From positions 1 to 58,259 of the forward strand of contig JAEZZG010000016.1 of assembly GCA_023442485.1 (NCBI GenBank): a DNA stretch of 58,259 nt. Reading direction: 5' to 3'. Each line of letters starts with the position of its first letter. The first letter of the stretch is position 1. Under the pieces are notes generated by a model. It had not been told where the DNA came from and ran no database searches. It worked only from the letters and a program-made list of their open reading frames with translations. Source of the stretch: Actinomycetes bacterium (GTDB lineage: Bacteria > Actinomycetota > Actinomycetes > Propionibacteriales > Propionibacteriaceae). A program made the translations under genes and the position numbers. Shown piece after piece: positions 7,824-15,894 of the stretch.

Positions 7824-9440
7824 ATGAATGCGCAAACTGAATCGGGTACCTCGTTTGAACCCGTATATCATCCGCATGATCTTCTCGGTTTTCAGCCCCT
7901 GACCCAACTCGGTGAGCCCGGCCAGTTCCCATTCACCCGCGGGATTCACCCGCACATGTATGCCGAGCGTTTGTGGACGATCCGCCAAGATGTTGGGGCC
8001 GGATCGATCGCGACCTTGAATCGGCGGATTCTTGATCTGGTTGCAGATGGATACCGCGATCTCACCATTTCCTTCGATCTGCCCACCCAGATGGGGTACG
8101 ACTCGGATTCGGCCCTGGCTGTGGGTGAGATCGGTCACGTCGGGGCCCCGATCGATTCCATCGCAGACATGCGAGCACTTTTCGAGGGGGTCAATCTCGC
8201 CGAGGTCTCGGTTGCCATGACGATCAACGCCCCGGCGGCCGTCTTGCTAGCCCTCTACGAGCTGGTTGCCGAAGAACAGGGCGTCCCGTCGGCTCAACTG
8301 CGTGGCACCATCCAAAACGATGTGCTGAAGGAATACATCACCCGGGGGACTTATCTATTCCCGCCACAACCGTCAATGAGATTAGTGGGGGATATTCTGC
8401 GTTACTGTTCCGAGAATATGCCCTTATTCAACCCGATCTCGGTGTCGGGCTATCACATGGCAGAATCCGGGGCCAACCCAGCCCAGGAAGTTGCATTCAC
8501 CCTAGCCAACGCCATCGCCTATGTCGAAGCCGGAATCGCTGCAGGGCTGTCCGTGGACGAATTTGCCCCTCGGATGTCGTTCTTCTTTTCCACTCATACC
8601 CACCTTCTCGAAGAAGTCGCGAAATTCAGGGCAGCCAGACGCATGTGGGCCCACATCATGAAAGATTCCTTTCACGCTTCCTTGCCCGCCTCTTGTCAAA
8701 TGAGATTCCACGCCCAAACATCTGGAATCCAGCTCATTGACAACCAGCCGTCGAATAACATCGTCCGAGCCACCATCCAGATGCTCGCAGCGGTACTGGG
8801 TGGGACCCAATCCATGCGCGGCCACAACTTCGATGTTGGAGGCGCTGCGGACGGTCCTGATCAAACTTCCAGACGCTGTGACGGCCACGACATTGCTGGC
8901 CCGCAACACATCATTGCTCACGAGACCGACCTGGCCAAGACGGTGGATCCGTTCGCCGGCTCCTATGTCGTCGAGACGCTGACTGAGGAGATCGAAAAGG
9001 CGGCGGAGGCCCTGATGTGTGATATCGCCGACCAGGGTGGGGCGGTCAGGGCGATCGAGAACGGCTACCAGAAATATGCAATCGAGACGCAGTCGTATCA
9101 GTGGTCGCAGTCTGTCGATTCTGGGGAGCGGGTTGTGGTCGGCGTGAATCGGTTCGTCCCGGCACATCCGCAACCGAAGTCGTCGGCAACGTCCGGCTCT
9201 GGGGGAGTTGATCGGGACTCAGTGGCAGTAGACCAGTTAGGCCGACTAGCCGCGTTCAAAGCCTCTCGCGATATGACGAGTGTCTATGACGCCTTGGGGG
9301 AGGTTACCCGAGTTGCCTTGGAGGATGTTTCCATCGTCGAGAGGATCAAGGGCGCACTCAAATGTGGGGCGACGATCGGTGAGGTGTGCGAGGCATTGCG
9401 TCGCGAATGGAAGATGTATCGACCATCGGAGCGGTTCTGA
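7824..9440 (+). CDS. Methylmalonyl-CoA mutase-like protein (catalytic domain only), possibly frameshift-damaged
   Basis: 538 aa related to the (beta/alpha)8 acyl-CoA-binding domain of B12-dependent acyl-CoA mutases. Clear family blocks are FPFTRGIHPHMY, SFDLPTQMGYDSD, MTINAPAAVLLALY, LKEYITRGTYLFPP, NPISVSGYHMAESGA, FHAQTSG, LGGTQSM and TVDPFAGSYVVE. There is no C-terminal B12-binding domain and no small subunit next door. Two oddities: the segment aligned with the substrate-contacting RQYAGFG reads RQDVGAG (Asp56 in place of Tyr or Phe), and residues 332-362 (8818-8910) do not resemble the family whereas the +1 frame there does. A weak AAAGGTG ribosome-binding site precedes the ATG. It could be a subunit of a two-component mutase, a diverged enzyme or a decaying gene. 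Confidence 0.75.
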   Translation: MNAQTESGTSFEPVYHPHDLLGFQPLTQLGEPGQFPFTRGIHPHMYAERLWTIRQDVGAGSIATLNRRILDLVADGYRDLTISFDLPTQMGYDSDSALAVGEIGHVGAPIDSIADMRALFEGVNLAEVSVAMTINAPAAVLLALYELVAEEQGVPSAQLRGTIQNDVLKEYITRGTYLFPPQPSMRLVGDILRYCSENMPLFNPISVSGYHMAESGANPAQEVAFTLANAIAYVEAGIAAGLSVDEFAPRMSFFFSTHTHLLEEVAKFRAARRMWAHIMKDSFHASLPASCQMRFHAQTSGIQLIDNQPSNNIVRATIQMLAAVLGGTQSMRGHNFDVGGAADGPDQTSRRCDGHDIAGPQHIIAHETDLAKTVDPFAGSYVVETLTEEIEKAAEALMCDIADQGGAVRAIENGYQKYAIETQSYQWSQSVDSGERVVVGVNRFVPAHPQPKSSATSGSGGVDRDSVAVDQLGRLAAFKASRDMTSVYDALGEVTRVALEDVSIVERIKGALKCGATIGEVCEALRREWKMYRPSERF

Positions 9441-9562
9441 TTGCTTCTGGAGGCTTCCGGGGCTGATCGTGGAGAAATCACGTTAGAACTAGCGGAGATA
9501 GCCAAAAATTACGCCGCTCTATCGGATTAGTAACGAATTCATTACCCCTAGTGCTGGAATTG

Positions 9563-9590
9563 TTGAAGGGTGTATCACGACGAGTAGAGT
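9563..9590 (+). promoter_or_regulatory. Predicted promoter of the BMP lipoprotein gene
   Basis: A -35 TTGAAG at 9563-9568 and a -10 TAGAGT at 9585-9590 are separated by 16 nt in the 195-nt gap before the lipoprotein gene. Transcription would begin near 9597, leaving a short leader with the strong AGGAGG ribosome-binding site at 9623-9628. Confidence 0.5.
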
Positions 9591-9635
9591 TGTCCATGCT
9601 CAATCGAGTCTAATCCCGTCTTAGGAGGATACCTC

Positions 9636-10739
9636 GTGAAGAAATCTCTTCTTGCTGTGCCGGCGCTGCTGGGCGCTGCCGCTCTGACTTTCGCTGGCTG
9701 TGCTAAGCCTGCCGACTCCGGCTCTGGCTCCAGTGCTGCTCCGTCCGGCGCTGCTTCGGCTAACAACTCTAACTTCATCGCCTGCATGGTTTCCGACGAA
9801 GGTGGCTTTGATGACAAGTCCTTCAACGAAACCTCCTACCAGGGTATGGTGCGCGCCAAGAATGAACTCGGCGTGACCATCAAGGAGATCGAGTCCAAGA
9901 CCCAGGCTGACTTCGGCCAGAACATCCAAGCCATGGTTGACCAGAAGTGCAACATCATCGTCACTGTCGGCTTCATGCTCGGTGACGCTACCCTCGCTGC
10001 TGGCCAAAAGAACCCTGACGTCAAGTTCGCCATTGTTGACGAATCCCTCGCTGGCAAGAACAAGACCGACAATATCAAGCCTTTGGTGTTCAACTCTGCA
10101 CAGCCTTCCTTCCTCGCCGGATACCTGGCTGCTGGCATGACCAAGACCGGCGTTGTCGGTACCTTCGGTGGCGCCAAGATCCCGACCGTGACCATCTTCA
10201 TGGACGGCTTCGCACAAGGTGTCGATCAGTACAACAAGGACAACAACACCCAGGTTCGTGTTGAAGGTTGGGATGTTGCTTCCCAGGACGGCCAGTTCGT
10301 CGGTGACTTCTCCGACGTTGCTAGGGGCAAGGTCATCACCCAGGACCTCATCTCCAAGGGTGCCGACATCGTCTTCCCCGTTGCTGGCCCCGTTGGCACC
10401 GCTGCTCTCGAGGTTGCGAAGAGCTCCGGTGGCAAGGTCAATGCCATTTGGGTTGACGCTGACGGTTACGTCTCGGCTCCTGACTACAAGGGTTCGATCA
10501 TGACCTCCGTTGTCAAGGGCATGGATGTTGCGGTGTTCGACGCGATCAAGGCCGCTCTGGACGGCACCTTCACCGGTGATCCTTTCATCGGCACCTTCGC
10601 TAACGAGGGCGTTTCCCTGGCTCCGTTCCACGACTTCGACGCCCAGGTTCCTCAGGATCTCAAGAACCGCATCGAGGAGCTGCGCAAGGGCATCATCGAT
10701 GGTTCGATCACCATCGAATCCGCTGCTCAGCCTAAGTAA
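9636..10739 (+). CDS. BMP-family nucleoside-binding lipoprotein of an ABC importer
   Basis: 367-aa extracytoplasmic substrate-binding lipoprotein of the BmpA/PnrA/Med family, expected to capture purine or pyrimidine nucleosides for the ABC transporter encoded just downstream. The lipobox is LTFAGC with the lipidated Cys at residue 22, followed by a Ser/Gly/Ala-rich linker to about residue 45. The mature domain opens with IACMVSDEGGFDDKSFNETSYQGM, characteristic of the family. Codon choice is strongly biased (GGC, AAG, ATC and GTT preferred), suggesting high expression. The GTG start is set by an AGGAGG ribosome-binding site. Two hairpins follow and probably reduce read-through into the ATPase gene. 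Confidence 0.92.
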   Translation: MKKSLLAVPALLGAAALTFAGCAKPADSGSGSSAAPSGAASANNSNFIACMVSDEGGFDDKSFNETSYQGMVRAKNELGVTIKEIESKTQADFGQNIQAMVDQKCNIIVTVGFMLGDATLAAGQKNPDVKFAIVDESLAGKNKTDNIKPLVFNSAQPSFLAGYLAAGMTKTGVVGTFGGAKIPTVTIFMDGFAQGVDQYNKDNNTQVRVEGWDVASQDGQFVGDFSDVARGKVITQDLISKGADIVFPVAGPVGTAALEVAKSSGGKVNAIWVDADGYVSAPDYKGSIMTSVVKGMDVAVFDAIKAALDGTFTGDPFIGTFANEGVSLAPFHDFDAQVPQDLKNRIEELRKGIIDGSITIESAAQPK

Positions 10740-11064
10740 GGTGTGCCGCATAGCTGAGTCAGATCGAGGCTAAATCTTCGGTCTGACTCGCTCAATCAAA
10801 ATCATTACTGACCAGAGGGAGCAGGTTTAGTTAAACCTGCTCCCTCTCGTATATGATCGATAACCCGCGTCGGCGCATTGCTCGATTAACCCTGGTCAAT
10901 CCAGTAGTGGTGTTGCCAATGAAGGCATCATCGGCGTTATTTTTGTTGTAGTCGGCTCAAAGCTGAGTGGTCTTGAGTGAGACTGTGACGATTCCTTTCC
11001 TTCCTAGGTAGCCACCAGGAAAGCGATCGGAAGCGGGACAACTACTATCGTGAAGGAAGTTCGC
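10740..11064 (+). terminator. Hairpins 10756-10789 and 10814-10847 in the bmp-ATPase gap
   Basis: The 325-nt gap holds two inverted repeats: an 8-bp stem GAGTCAGA/TCTGACTC (10756-10763 and 10782-10789) and a perfect 16-bp stem at 10814-10829 and 10832-10847 (arms AGAGGGAGCAGGTTTA). The second resembles an intrinsic terminator but is followed only by UCGUAUAU. The arrangement fits a partial terminator or 3' stabiliser giving more lipoprotein than ATPase. Nothing gene-like is seen in the remainder. Confidence 0.7.
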
Positions 11065-12702
11065 GTGTCCAACAAAAGCGTTACCTCCGCGGTGGCTGAT
11101 CCACAATCTCGGGTCAGCACCAAACCACCGCTTGAGCATGGCTTGAGTCTGCGAGGGATCACCAAGGTCTTCGGAAATCTCATCGCAAACGACCACATCG
11201 ACCTGGACATTCAGCCCGGACGGATTCACTGTCTTCTTGGTGAAAACGGTGCTGGAAAATCTACCTTGATGAATGTCCTCTACGGCCTCCTGGATCCGAC
11301 TGAAGGCGATATCTATATCGACGGCGTCAAGCAGAAATTCACCAGCCCCAGATTAGCGATGGAAGCCGGCATCGGCATGGTCCATCAGCACTTCATGTTG
11401 ATCGAGGTTTTCACCGTCGCGGAAAACATCATCCTAGGACGAGAACAAGGTCCTTTCGGCACCCTCAACATGAGGCAGGCCCGCCGCAAGGTTCGTGAGC
11501 TCGCTGAACGCTACCAGCTCCCAGTCGATCCGGATGCGCTGATCGAGGATCTTCCCGTCGGTGTTCGGCAGCGTGTCGAAATCCTTAAAGCGTTGACCAA
11601 TGACGCCAAGTACCTCATCCTTGACGAACCAACCGCAGTGCTGACCCCTCAAGAAATCGATGACTTGATGGCAGTGATGAGGGCTCTGCGTGATGATGGC
11701 AAGGCTATCGTCTTTATTACCCATAAACTCCGTGAAGTCCAAGAGGTAGCTGACGACATCACAGTCATCCGCTTGGGCAAGGTCGTCGGTGAAGCCCTTC
11801 CAGGCACGACCACAGGTGAGTTAGCCGAGATGATGGTTGGTCGTGCAGTCCAGCTCAAGGTGCTCAAAGACCAGCCGAAACTTGGTGAGGTCAACCTCAA
11901 GGTCAACGATCTCGTGGTGGCCAATACCCTCGGTGACATCGTCGTTGATCACGTCTCTTTCGATATTCGAGCCGGGGAGATTCTCGGTATCGCCGGGGTT
12001 CAAGGCAATGGGCAGACAGAGCTCACCGAAGCCATGCTCGGTCTGGCCGCAGTCAAGTCAGGAACCGTGGAACTCGCCGGAACCGACGTCACTGCCAGCC
12101 TGCCTCATCAGCGCCTGAGGGCAGGCCTAGGCTATATCCCAGAGGGTCGGCAGCGAGATGGTTTCGTGGCCAGTTTCAGCGTCGCGGAAAACCTGGTTTT
12201 AGATCGGGTGGAGGATTTCTCCGCCGGATGGAATCTGAAACTGGACAAGATCCGCCAAAATGCCGACACCCTAGTCGATGAGTTCGATGTGCGCACCCAG
12301 TCGATCGATCTTCCGGTGTCATCCTTGTCTGGCGGGAACCAACAAAAGGTCGTCCTCGCCCGCGAACTATCCCGTCCGCTGAAGGTTCTAGTAGCCTCCC
12401 AGCCCACGCGCGGGGTTGACGTGGGTGCTATCGAATTCCTTCACCATAGGATCGTCGAGGAACGCGACAACGGGACTGCAGTGCTACTGGTCTCGACTGA
12501 GTTGGAAGAGATCGAGAACCTATCTGACCGGATCGCAGTGATGTTTAGAGGGAAAATCGTGGGCATCGTCGACAGTGGCACCCCTCGTGACATTTTGGGC
12601 CTGATGATGGCAGGTATGACCTACGACGAAGCCGTCCAGGCGGTGGGAACTAACCCTGCGGCATCGAGTGCCGCCAGAGCAGAGGAAGGGGCTGAACAGT
12701 GA
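11065..12702 (+). CDS. Nucleoside ABC importer, duplicated ATPase subunit
   Basis: About 545-aa cytoplasmic ATPase with two fused nucleotide-binding domains, the RbsA/YufO (NupA) architecture. The first has Walker A GENGAGKST, signature LPVGVRQRVE and Walker B LILDEPTAVL. The second is degenerate (GVQGNGQTEL in place of Walker A, ASQPTRGVD in place of Walker B) but keeps LSGGNQQKVVLARE, as is usual in this subfamily. I prefer GTG 11065 because AAGGAAG lies 5 nt upstream; an in-frame GTG at 11050 is an alternative. It overlaps the next gene by 4 nt, indicating translational coupling with the permeases. Confidence 0.92.
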   Translation: MSNKSVTSAVADPQSRVSTKPPLEHGLSLRGITKVFGNLIANDHIDLDIQPGRIHCLLGENGAGKSTLMNVLYGLLDPTEGDIYIDGVKQKFTSPRLAMEAGIGMVHQHFMLIEVFTVAENIILGREQGPFGTLNMRQARRKVRELAERYQLPVDPDALIEDLPVGVRQRVEILKALTNDAKYLILDEPTAVLTPQEIDDLMAVMRALRDDGKAIVFITHKLREVQEVADDITVIRLGKVVGEALPGTTTGELAEMMVGRAVQLKVLKDQPKLGEVNLKVNDLVVANTLGDIVVDHVSFDIRAGEILGIAGVQGNGQTELTEAMLGLAAVKSGTVELAGTDVTASLPHQRLRAGLGYIPEGRQRDGFVASFSVAENLVLDRVEDFSAGWNLKLDKIRQNADTLVDEFDVRTQSIDLPVSSLSGGNQQKVVLARELSRPLKVLVASQPTRGVDVGAIEFLHHRIVEERDNGTAVLLVSTELEEIENLSDRIAVMFRGKIVGIVDSGTPRDILGLMMAGMTYDEAVQAVGTNPAASSAARAEEGAEQ

Positions 12703-13955
12703 CCGAGACAACTCCTGAAACTAGCGCGATCGAGTCAACGACCACGAAGGCCATGACGTCCGATAGTGTCCAGCCCGCACCTGAGAAAACGCGCGGGGCA
12801 CGAAAGCGCATCAACATCGTCTGGAATGAGTGGTGGGTCACCCTCGGGGCATTCTTCCTCGCCTTGGTTTTCGGTGCCATCCTGCTCGTGGTTTCTGATC
12901 CGGACATCATGGCGAAGTGGAATTACTTCTTCGCTAGGCCTTCTGATGCCCTCCAGGCATCCTGGGATCGTATCTACACCGCATTCTCGGCCCTGATTGT
13001 CGGCTCAGTCGGCTCAATCCAGGCGCTGAGCGAGACCTCAGCTCAAGCCGCACCGCTGATCTGTGCTGGTTTGGCGGTTGCGGTAGCCTTCCAGGCTGGC
13101 CTATTCAACATTGGTGCCCAAGGTCAGGCCATTTGGGGGGCAGTCTTCGCGGCCTACATTGGTTTCGCCTACCACCTTCCCCCCGTCATCCACATGATCT
13201 TAGCGGTCCTTTGCGGTGTGATTGGTGGCACCTTCTTGGGTTGGTTCGTCGGCTTCCTCAGAGCCAAGACCGGCGCGAATGAGGTCATCGTCACGATCAT
13301 GTTGAACTACACCTCAGCACACGCCCTGCTGTGGCTTCTGATGACGGATACCTTCAGGCGTCCTGGTCGTGCCGACCCAATCTCTCCGCCGGTACTTGAT
13401 TCTGCTTTGCTCTACCAGATTCCAGGCACCCGCTTTAACCTGGGCTTCGTACTCGCCATTCTGGCCGCAATCCTGGTGTGGTGGCTTCTCGACCGGACCC
13501 GGACCGGCTTTGCGATCCGCGCAGTCGGCGCCAATCCGAGTGCTGCCGCCACCGCTGGGATGAAGGTGGGACGCACCTTGATGATCACGATGGCGATCGC
13601 TGGTGGTCTAGCCGGTCTTGCCGGTCTGCAGTTCGTCCTTGCCCCGACCATGATTGGTATCCCGATCGCACTTGCTTCAGGAGTCGTCGGTTCTGTCGGT
13701 TTCGATGCGATCACTGTTGCTCTGCTGGGACGTTCTCGGCCATTGGGCACAGTCTTGGCGGGTCTGCTTTTCGGTGCCATGAAGGCAGGAAGCCTGCAAC
13801 TCCAGGCCATCGGTTTGTCTGCTGATCTCGCCACGGTCCTGCAGTCGCTGATCGTGATGTTCGTCGCTGCACCGATGCTGGTGCGCACCTTGTTGCCATT
13901 CCTGAAGGAACGTAAGCGTAAGGCGCAGAAAGCTCTGGTGGTGGATCATGACTAA
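12699..13955 (+). CDS. Nucleoside ABC importer permease 1
   Basis: 418-aa BPD_transp_2 (branched-chain/ribose) family permease, YufP/NupB-like. After a polar N-terminus of about 45 residues there are about nine hydrophobic segments. The conserved motifs FQAGLFNIGAQGQAIWGAVFAAYIG, shown here as FNIGAQGQ, and GFAIRAVGANPSAAATAGM are diagnostic of nucleoside permeases of this family. It starts with GTG inside the ATPase stop (GTGA overlap) and overlaps the next permease by 8 nt, so ATPase and both permeases form one translational unit. Confidence 0.92.
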   Translation: MTETTPETSAIESTTTKAMTSDSVQPAPEKTRGARKRINIVWNEWWVTLGAFFLALVFGAILLVVSDPDIMAKWNYFFARPSDALQASWDRIYTAFSALIVGSVGSIQALSETSAQAAPLICAGLAVAVAFQAGLFNIGAQGQAIWGAVFAAYIGFAYHLPPVIHMILAVLCGVIGGTFLGWFVGFLRAKTGANEVIVTIMLNYTSAHALLWLLMTDTFRRPGRADPISPPVLDSALLYQIPGTRFNLGFVLAILAAILVWWLLDRTRTGFAIRAVGANPSAAATAGMKVGRTLMITMAIAGGLAGLAGLQFVLAPTMIGIPIALASGVVGSVGFDAITVALLGRSRPLGTVLAGLLFGAMKAGSLQLQAIGLSADLATVLQSLIVMFVAAPMLVRTLLPFLKERKRKAQKALVVDHD

Positions 13956-15396
13956 GGAACCAGAACACATGGAATCTCGTGAAGATCAATTCCGCGATCA
14001 GGGCGAAGGTCTTGATCCCGCCGTCAGCGAATCCACTCCTGACGAAACCGTTATCCCTCGCCATGCAGCCGTAGCTGTGGCCGAGCCTGAGACAAGCACG
14101 GATTCTGGCGTGATAACCACCCCAGATGCAGTGATCGTCCTAGAGCACACCGAACCGGCAGAAGACCGCCGCCGTCGATACTCCGTGTCAGTCCTATTGG
14201 TGGTCTTCGGTGCCCTGGTGGGCTATCTGGGTATGAAGACCTCCGGGTCGGCTCGGTTCGCCCTGTCCGACTTCTTCTCGGAAGTTCAGCTTCCGACCTT
14301 CACCTTGCCGGCTCACTCTACCGCCGTGATCGCTGGCGTGCTGTGCATCGCTGGCGGTCTGACGTATTTCTTCGTCGGTCGAAAGTATCCAACTCTGGTC
14401 AAGATCATCTCGGCTATCGTCATGATCGTTGGCCTGGTCGGCTTCTTGTGTTGGGCTGTTGCCGACAAACCCGCAGCCTTCAGCTTGTCTCGCCTCCTCA
14501 CCGGTGGCTTGTCATTCGCGACTCCGCTGGTCATGGGCGCCTTGGCTGGTTCACTCGGGGAAAGGGCAGGCGTGATCAACATCGCCATCGAAGGTCAGTT
14601 GCTCGCCGGTGCATTCAGCTCCGCATTGGTCGGTTCTCTGACCGGGTCCCTCCTCGCCGCTCTCGCTGCTGCCGCCGCATCCGGTATTTTCGTCGCGGTC
14701 TTGATGGGGCTGTTCTCGCTGAAATACTGGGTTGATCAGGTGGTTCTCGGTGTTGTGATCAACATGCTGGTATCTGGCCTGACCGGCTTCCTCTTTGACG
14801 TCTTGATGCGTGGGTCTGGTGGTCAAGCCTACAACTCGGCACCGATGCTGCCGACGATCAAAATTCCGCTGCTAGGAGACATCCCCTTCTTCGGTGAGAT
14901 TCTGTTCAACCAGACGCTCCTGGTCTACATCGCCTACGTTTCGGTGGTTGTCGTGATCTTCTTGTTGAACCGCACTAAATGGGGTCTGCGAGTCCGCTCC
15001 GTCGGTGAGCATCCAAAGGCTGCCGACACCGTCGGTATCCGCGTCAACCGGATCAAGTGGTCAGCCATCATGGTTGGCGGTATCTTCGCGGGCCTCGGCG
15101 GTGTCTTCTACACGATGTGTCAGACGGGTTCCTTCTCCAAGGACATGACTTCTGGCCACGGCTACATCGCGCTGGCTGCTGTCATCATGGGCCGTTGGCG
15201 TCCAGGTTTGGCGACGGCGATGGCCCTGTTCTTCGGTCTCGTCACTCAGCTCGGCTCTCAGTTGCAGTCCTTCAACACCCCGATCCCGTCCTCCTTCTTC
15301 CTAATGTTGCCCTACCTGGCCACCATCATCGCCGTTGCTGGCCTGATCGGTCTGGTTCGGGCCCCGAAGGCTGACGGCGTCATCTACGGTAAGTAG
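13948..15396 (+). CDS. Nucleoside ABC importer permease 2
   Basis: 482-aa second permease (YufQ/NupC-like, BPD_transp_2). The first roughly 75 residues are acidic and polar, then come about ten membrane segments. Motifs are GVINIAIEGQLLAGAF and WGLRVRSVGEHPKAADTVGI, which parallel those of permease 1. The long soluble N-terminus (about residues 1-70) is larger than in many homologues; its role is unknown. It overlaps permease 1 by 8 nt, and cdd follows after 6 nt, so imported pyrimidine nucleosides can be deaminated by a co-expressed enzyme. Confidence 0.92.
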   Translation: MTKEPEHMESREDQFRDQGEGLDPAVSESTPDETVIPRHAAVAVAEPETSTDSGVITTPDAVIVLEHTEPAEDRRRRYSVSVLLVVFGALVGYLGMKTSGSARFALSDFFSEVQLPTFTLPAHSTAVIAGVLCIAGGLTYFFVGRKYPTLVKIISAIVMIVGLVGFLCWAVADKPAAFSLSRLLTGGLSFATPLVMGALAGSLGERAGVINIAIEGQLLAGAFSSALVGSLTGSLLAALAAAAASGIFVAVLMGLFSLKYWVDQVVLGVVINMLVSGLTGFLFDVLMRGSGGQAYNSAPMLPTIKIPLLGDIPFFGEILFNQTLLVYIAYVSVVVVIFLLNRTKWGLRVRSVGEHPKAADTVGIRVNRIKWSAIMVGGIFAGLGGVFYTMCQTGSFSKDMTSGHGYIALAAVIMGRWRPGLATAMALFFGLVTQLGSQLQSFNTPIPSSFFLMLPYLATIIAVAGLIGLVRAPKADGVIYGK

Positions 15397-15402
15397 GCCA
15401 CG

Positions 15403-15834
15403 ATGAGTTGTCACTGCTCACCAAATCCGGACTCTCAGCAGAACACCGTCATCGATTGGGGCGCTCTTCGATCTCTTGCCCACGAAGCGATGGAGTGTGC
15501 CTACGCCCCGTATTCGTCCTATCCGGTCGGGGCCGCCGGTTTGGTCAACGACGGCCGCCTAGTTTCTGGATGTAACGTCGAGAATGCCGGTCTTGGGGTG
15601 ACCTTGTGCGCTGAGTGCGGCATGATCTCTGAGTTAATTCGCTCCGGAGGTGGCCGCCTGGTTGCCGTGACCTGCTGCAACAGCAACCGCGAAGTCATCC
15701 TGCCGTGTGGCAGGTGTCGCCAGATCATTTATGAGCACGGAGGCCCCAACACCCTCCTTGACACCCCGAAGGGGATCCTTCCGATGAGTGAGATTCTTCC
15801 CCAGGCCTTTGGGCCACAAGACCTCAACATCTGA
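15403..15834 (+). CDS. cdd: Cytidine deaminase
   Basis: 143-aa small homotetrameric-type cytidine deaminase converting cytidine and deoxycytidine to uridine and deoxyuridine. Zinc and catalytic motifs are visible: NVENAGLGVTLCAEC (zinc Cys, catalytic Glu) and PCGRCRQ (two zinc Cys). YAPYSSYPVGAAGL is the usual substrate-binding N-terminal motif. The first roughly 15 residues are a variable extension. It is the last gene of the nucleoside import operon, 6 nt after permease 2. Confidence 0.95.
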   Translation: MSCHCSPNPDSQQNTVIDWGALRSLAHEAMECAYAPYSSYPVGAAGLVNDGRLVSGCNVENAGLGVTLCAECGMISELIRSGGGRLVAVTCCNSNREVILPCGRCRQIIYEHGGPNTLLDTPKGILPMSEILPQAFGPQDLNI

Positions 15835-15852
15835 TTCACGCCCCCGCATTAC

Positions 15853-15894
15853 CACATGCCCACTGCGCCGCTACTCCGGTACAGTGGGCATGTG
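15853..15894. repeat. Perfect 13-bp inverted repeat at the cdd-rnhA junction
   Basis: CACATGCCCACTG at 15853-15865 and its exact reverse complement at 15882-15894, separated by 16 nt. The right arm ends on the GTG that I take as the rnhA start. In the cdd-rnhA transcript the hairpin would hide that start region. There is no U-run after it, so it could act as a translational switch, an operator or a weak terminator. Confidence 0.75.

Noticed and set aside
9621..10751. 376-codon minus-strand open frame opposite the entire BMP lipoprotein gene
   Set aside because: The sense gene has extreme codon bias that removes antisense stop codons; the antisense product is low-complexity (Val/Gly/Asp/Leu) with no motif and no start signals.
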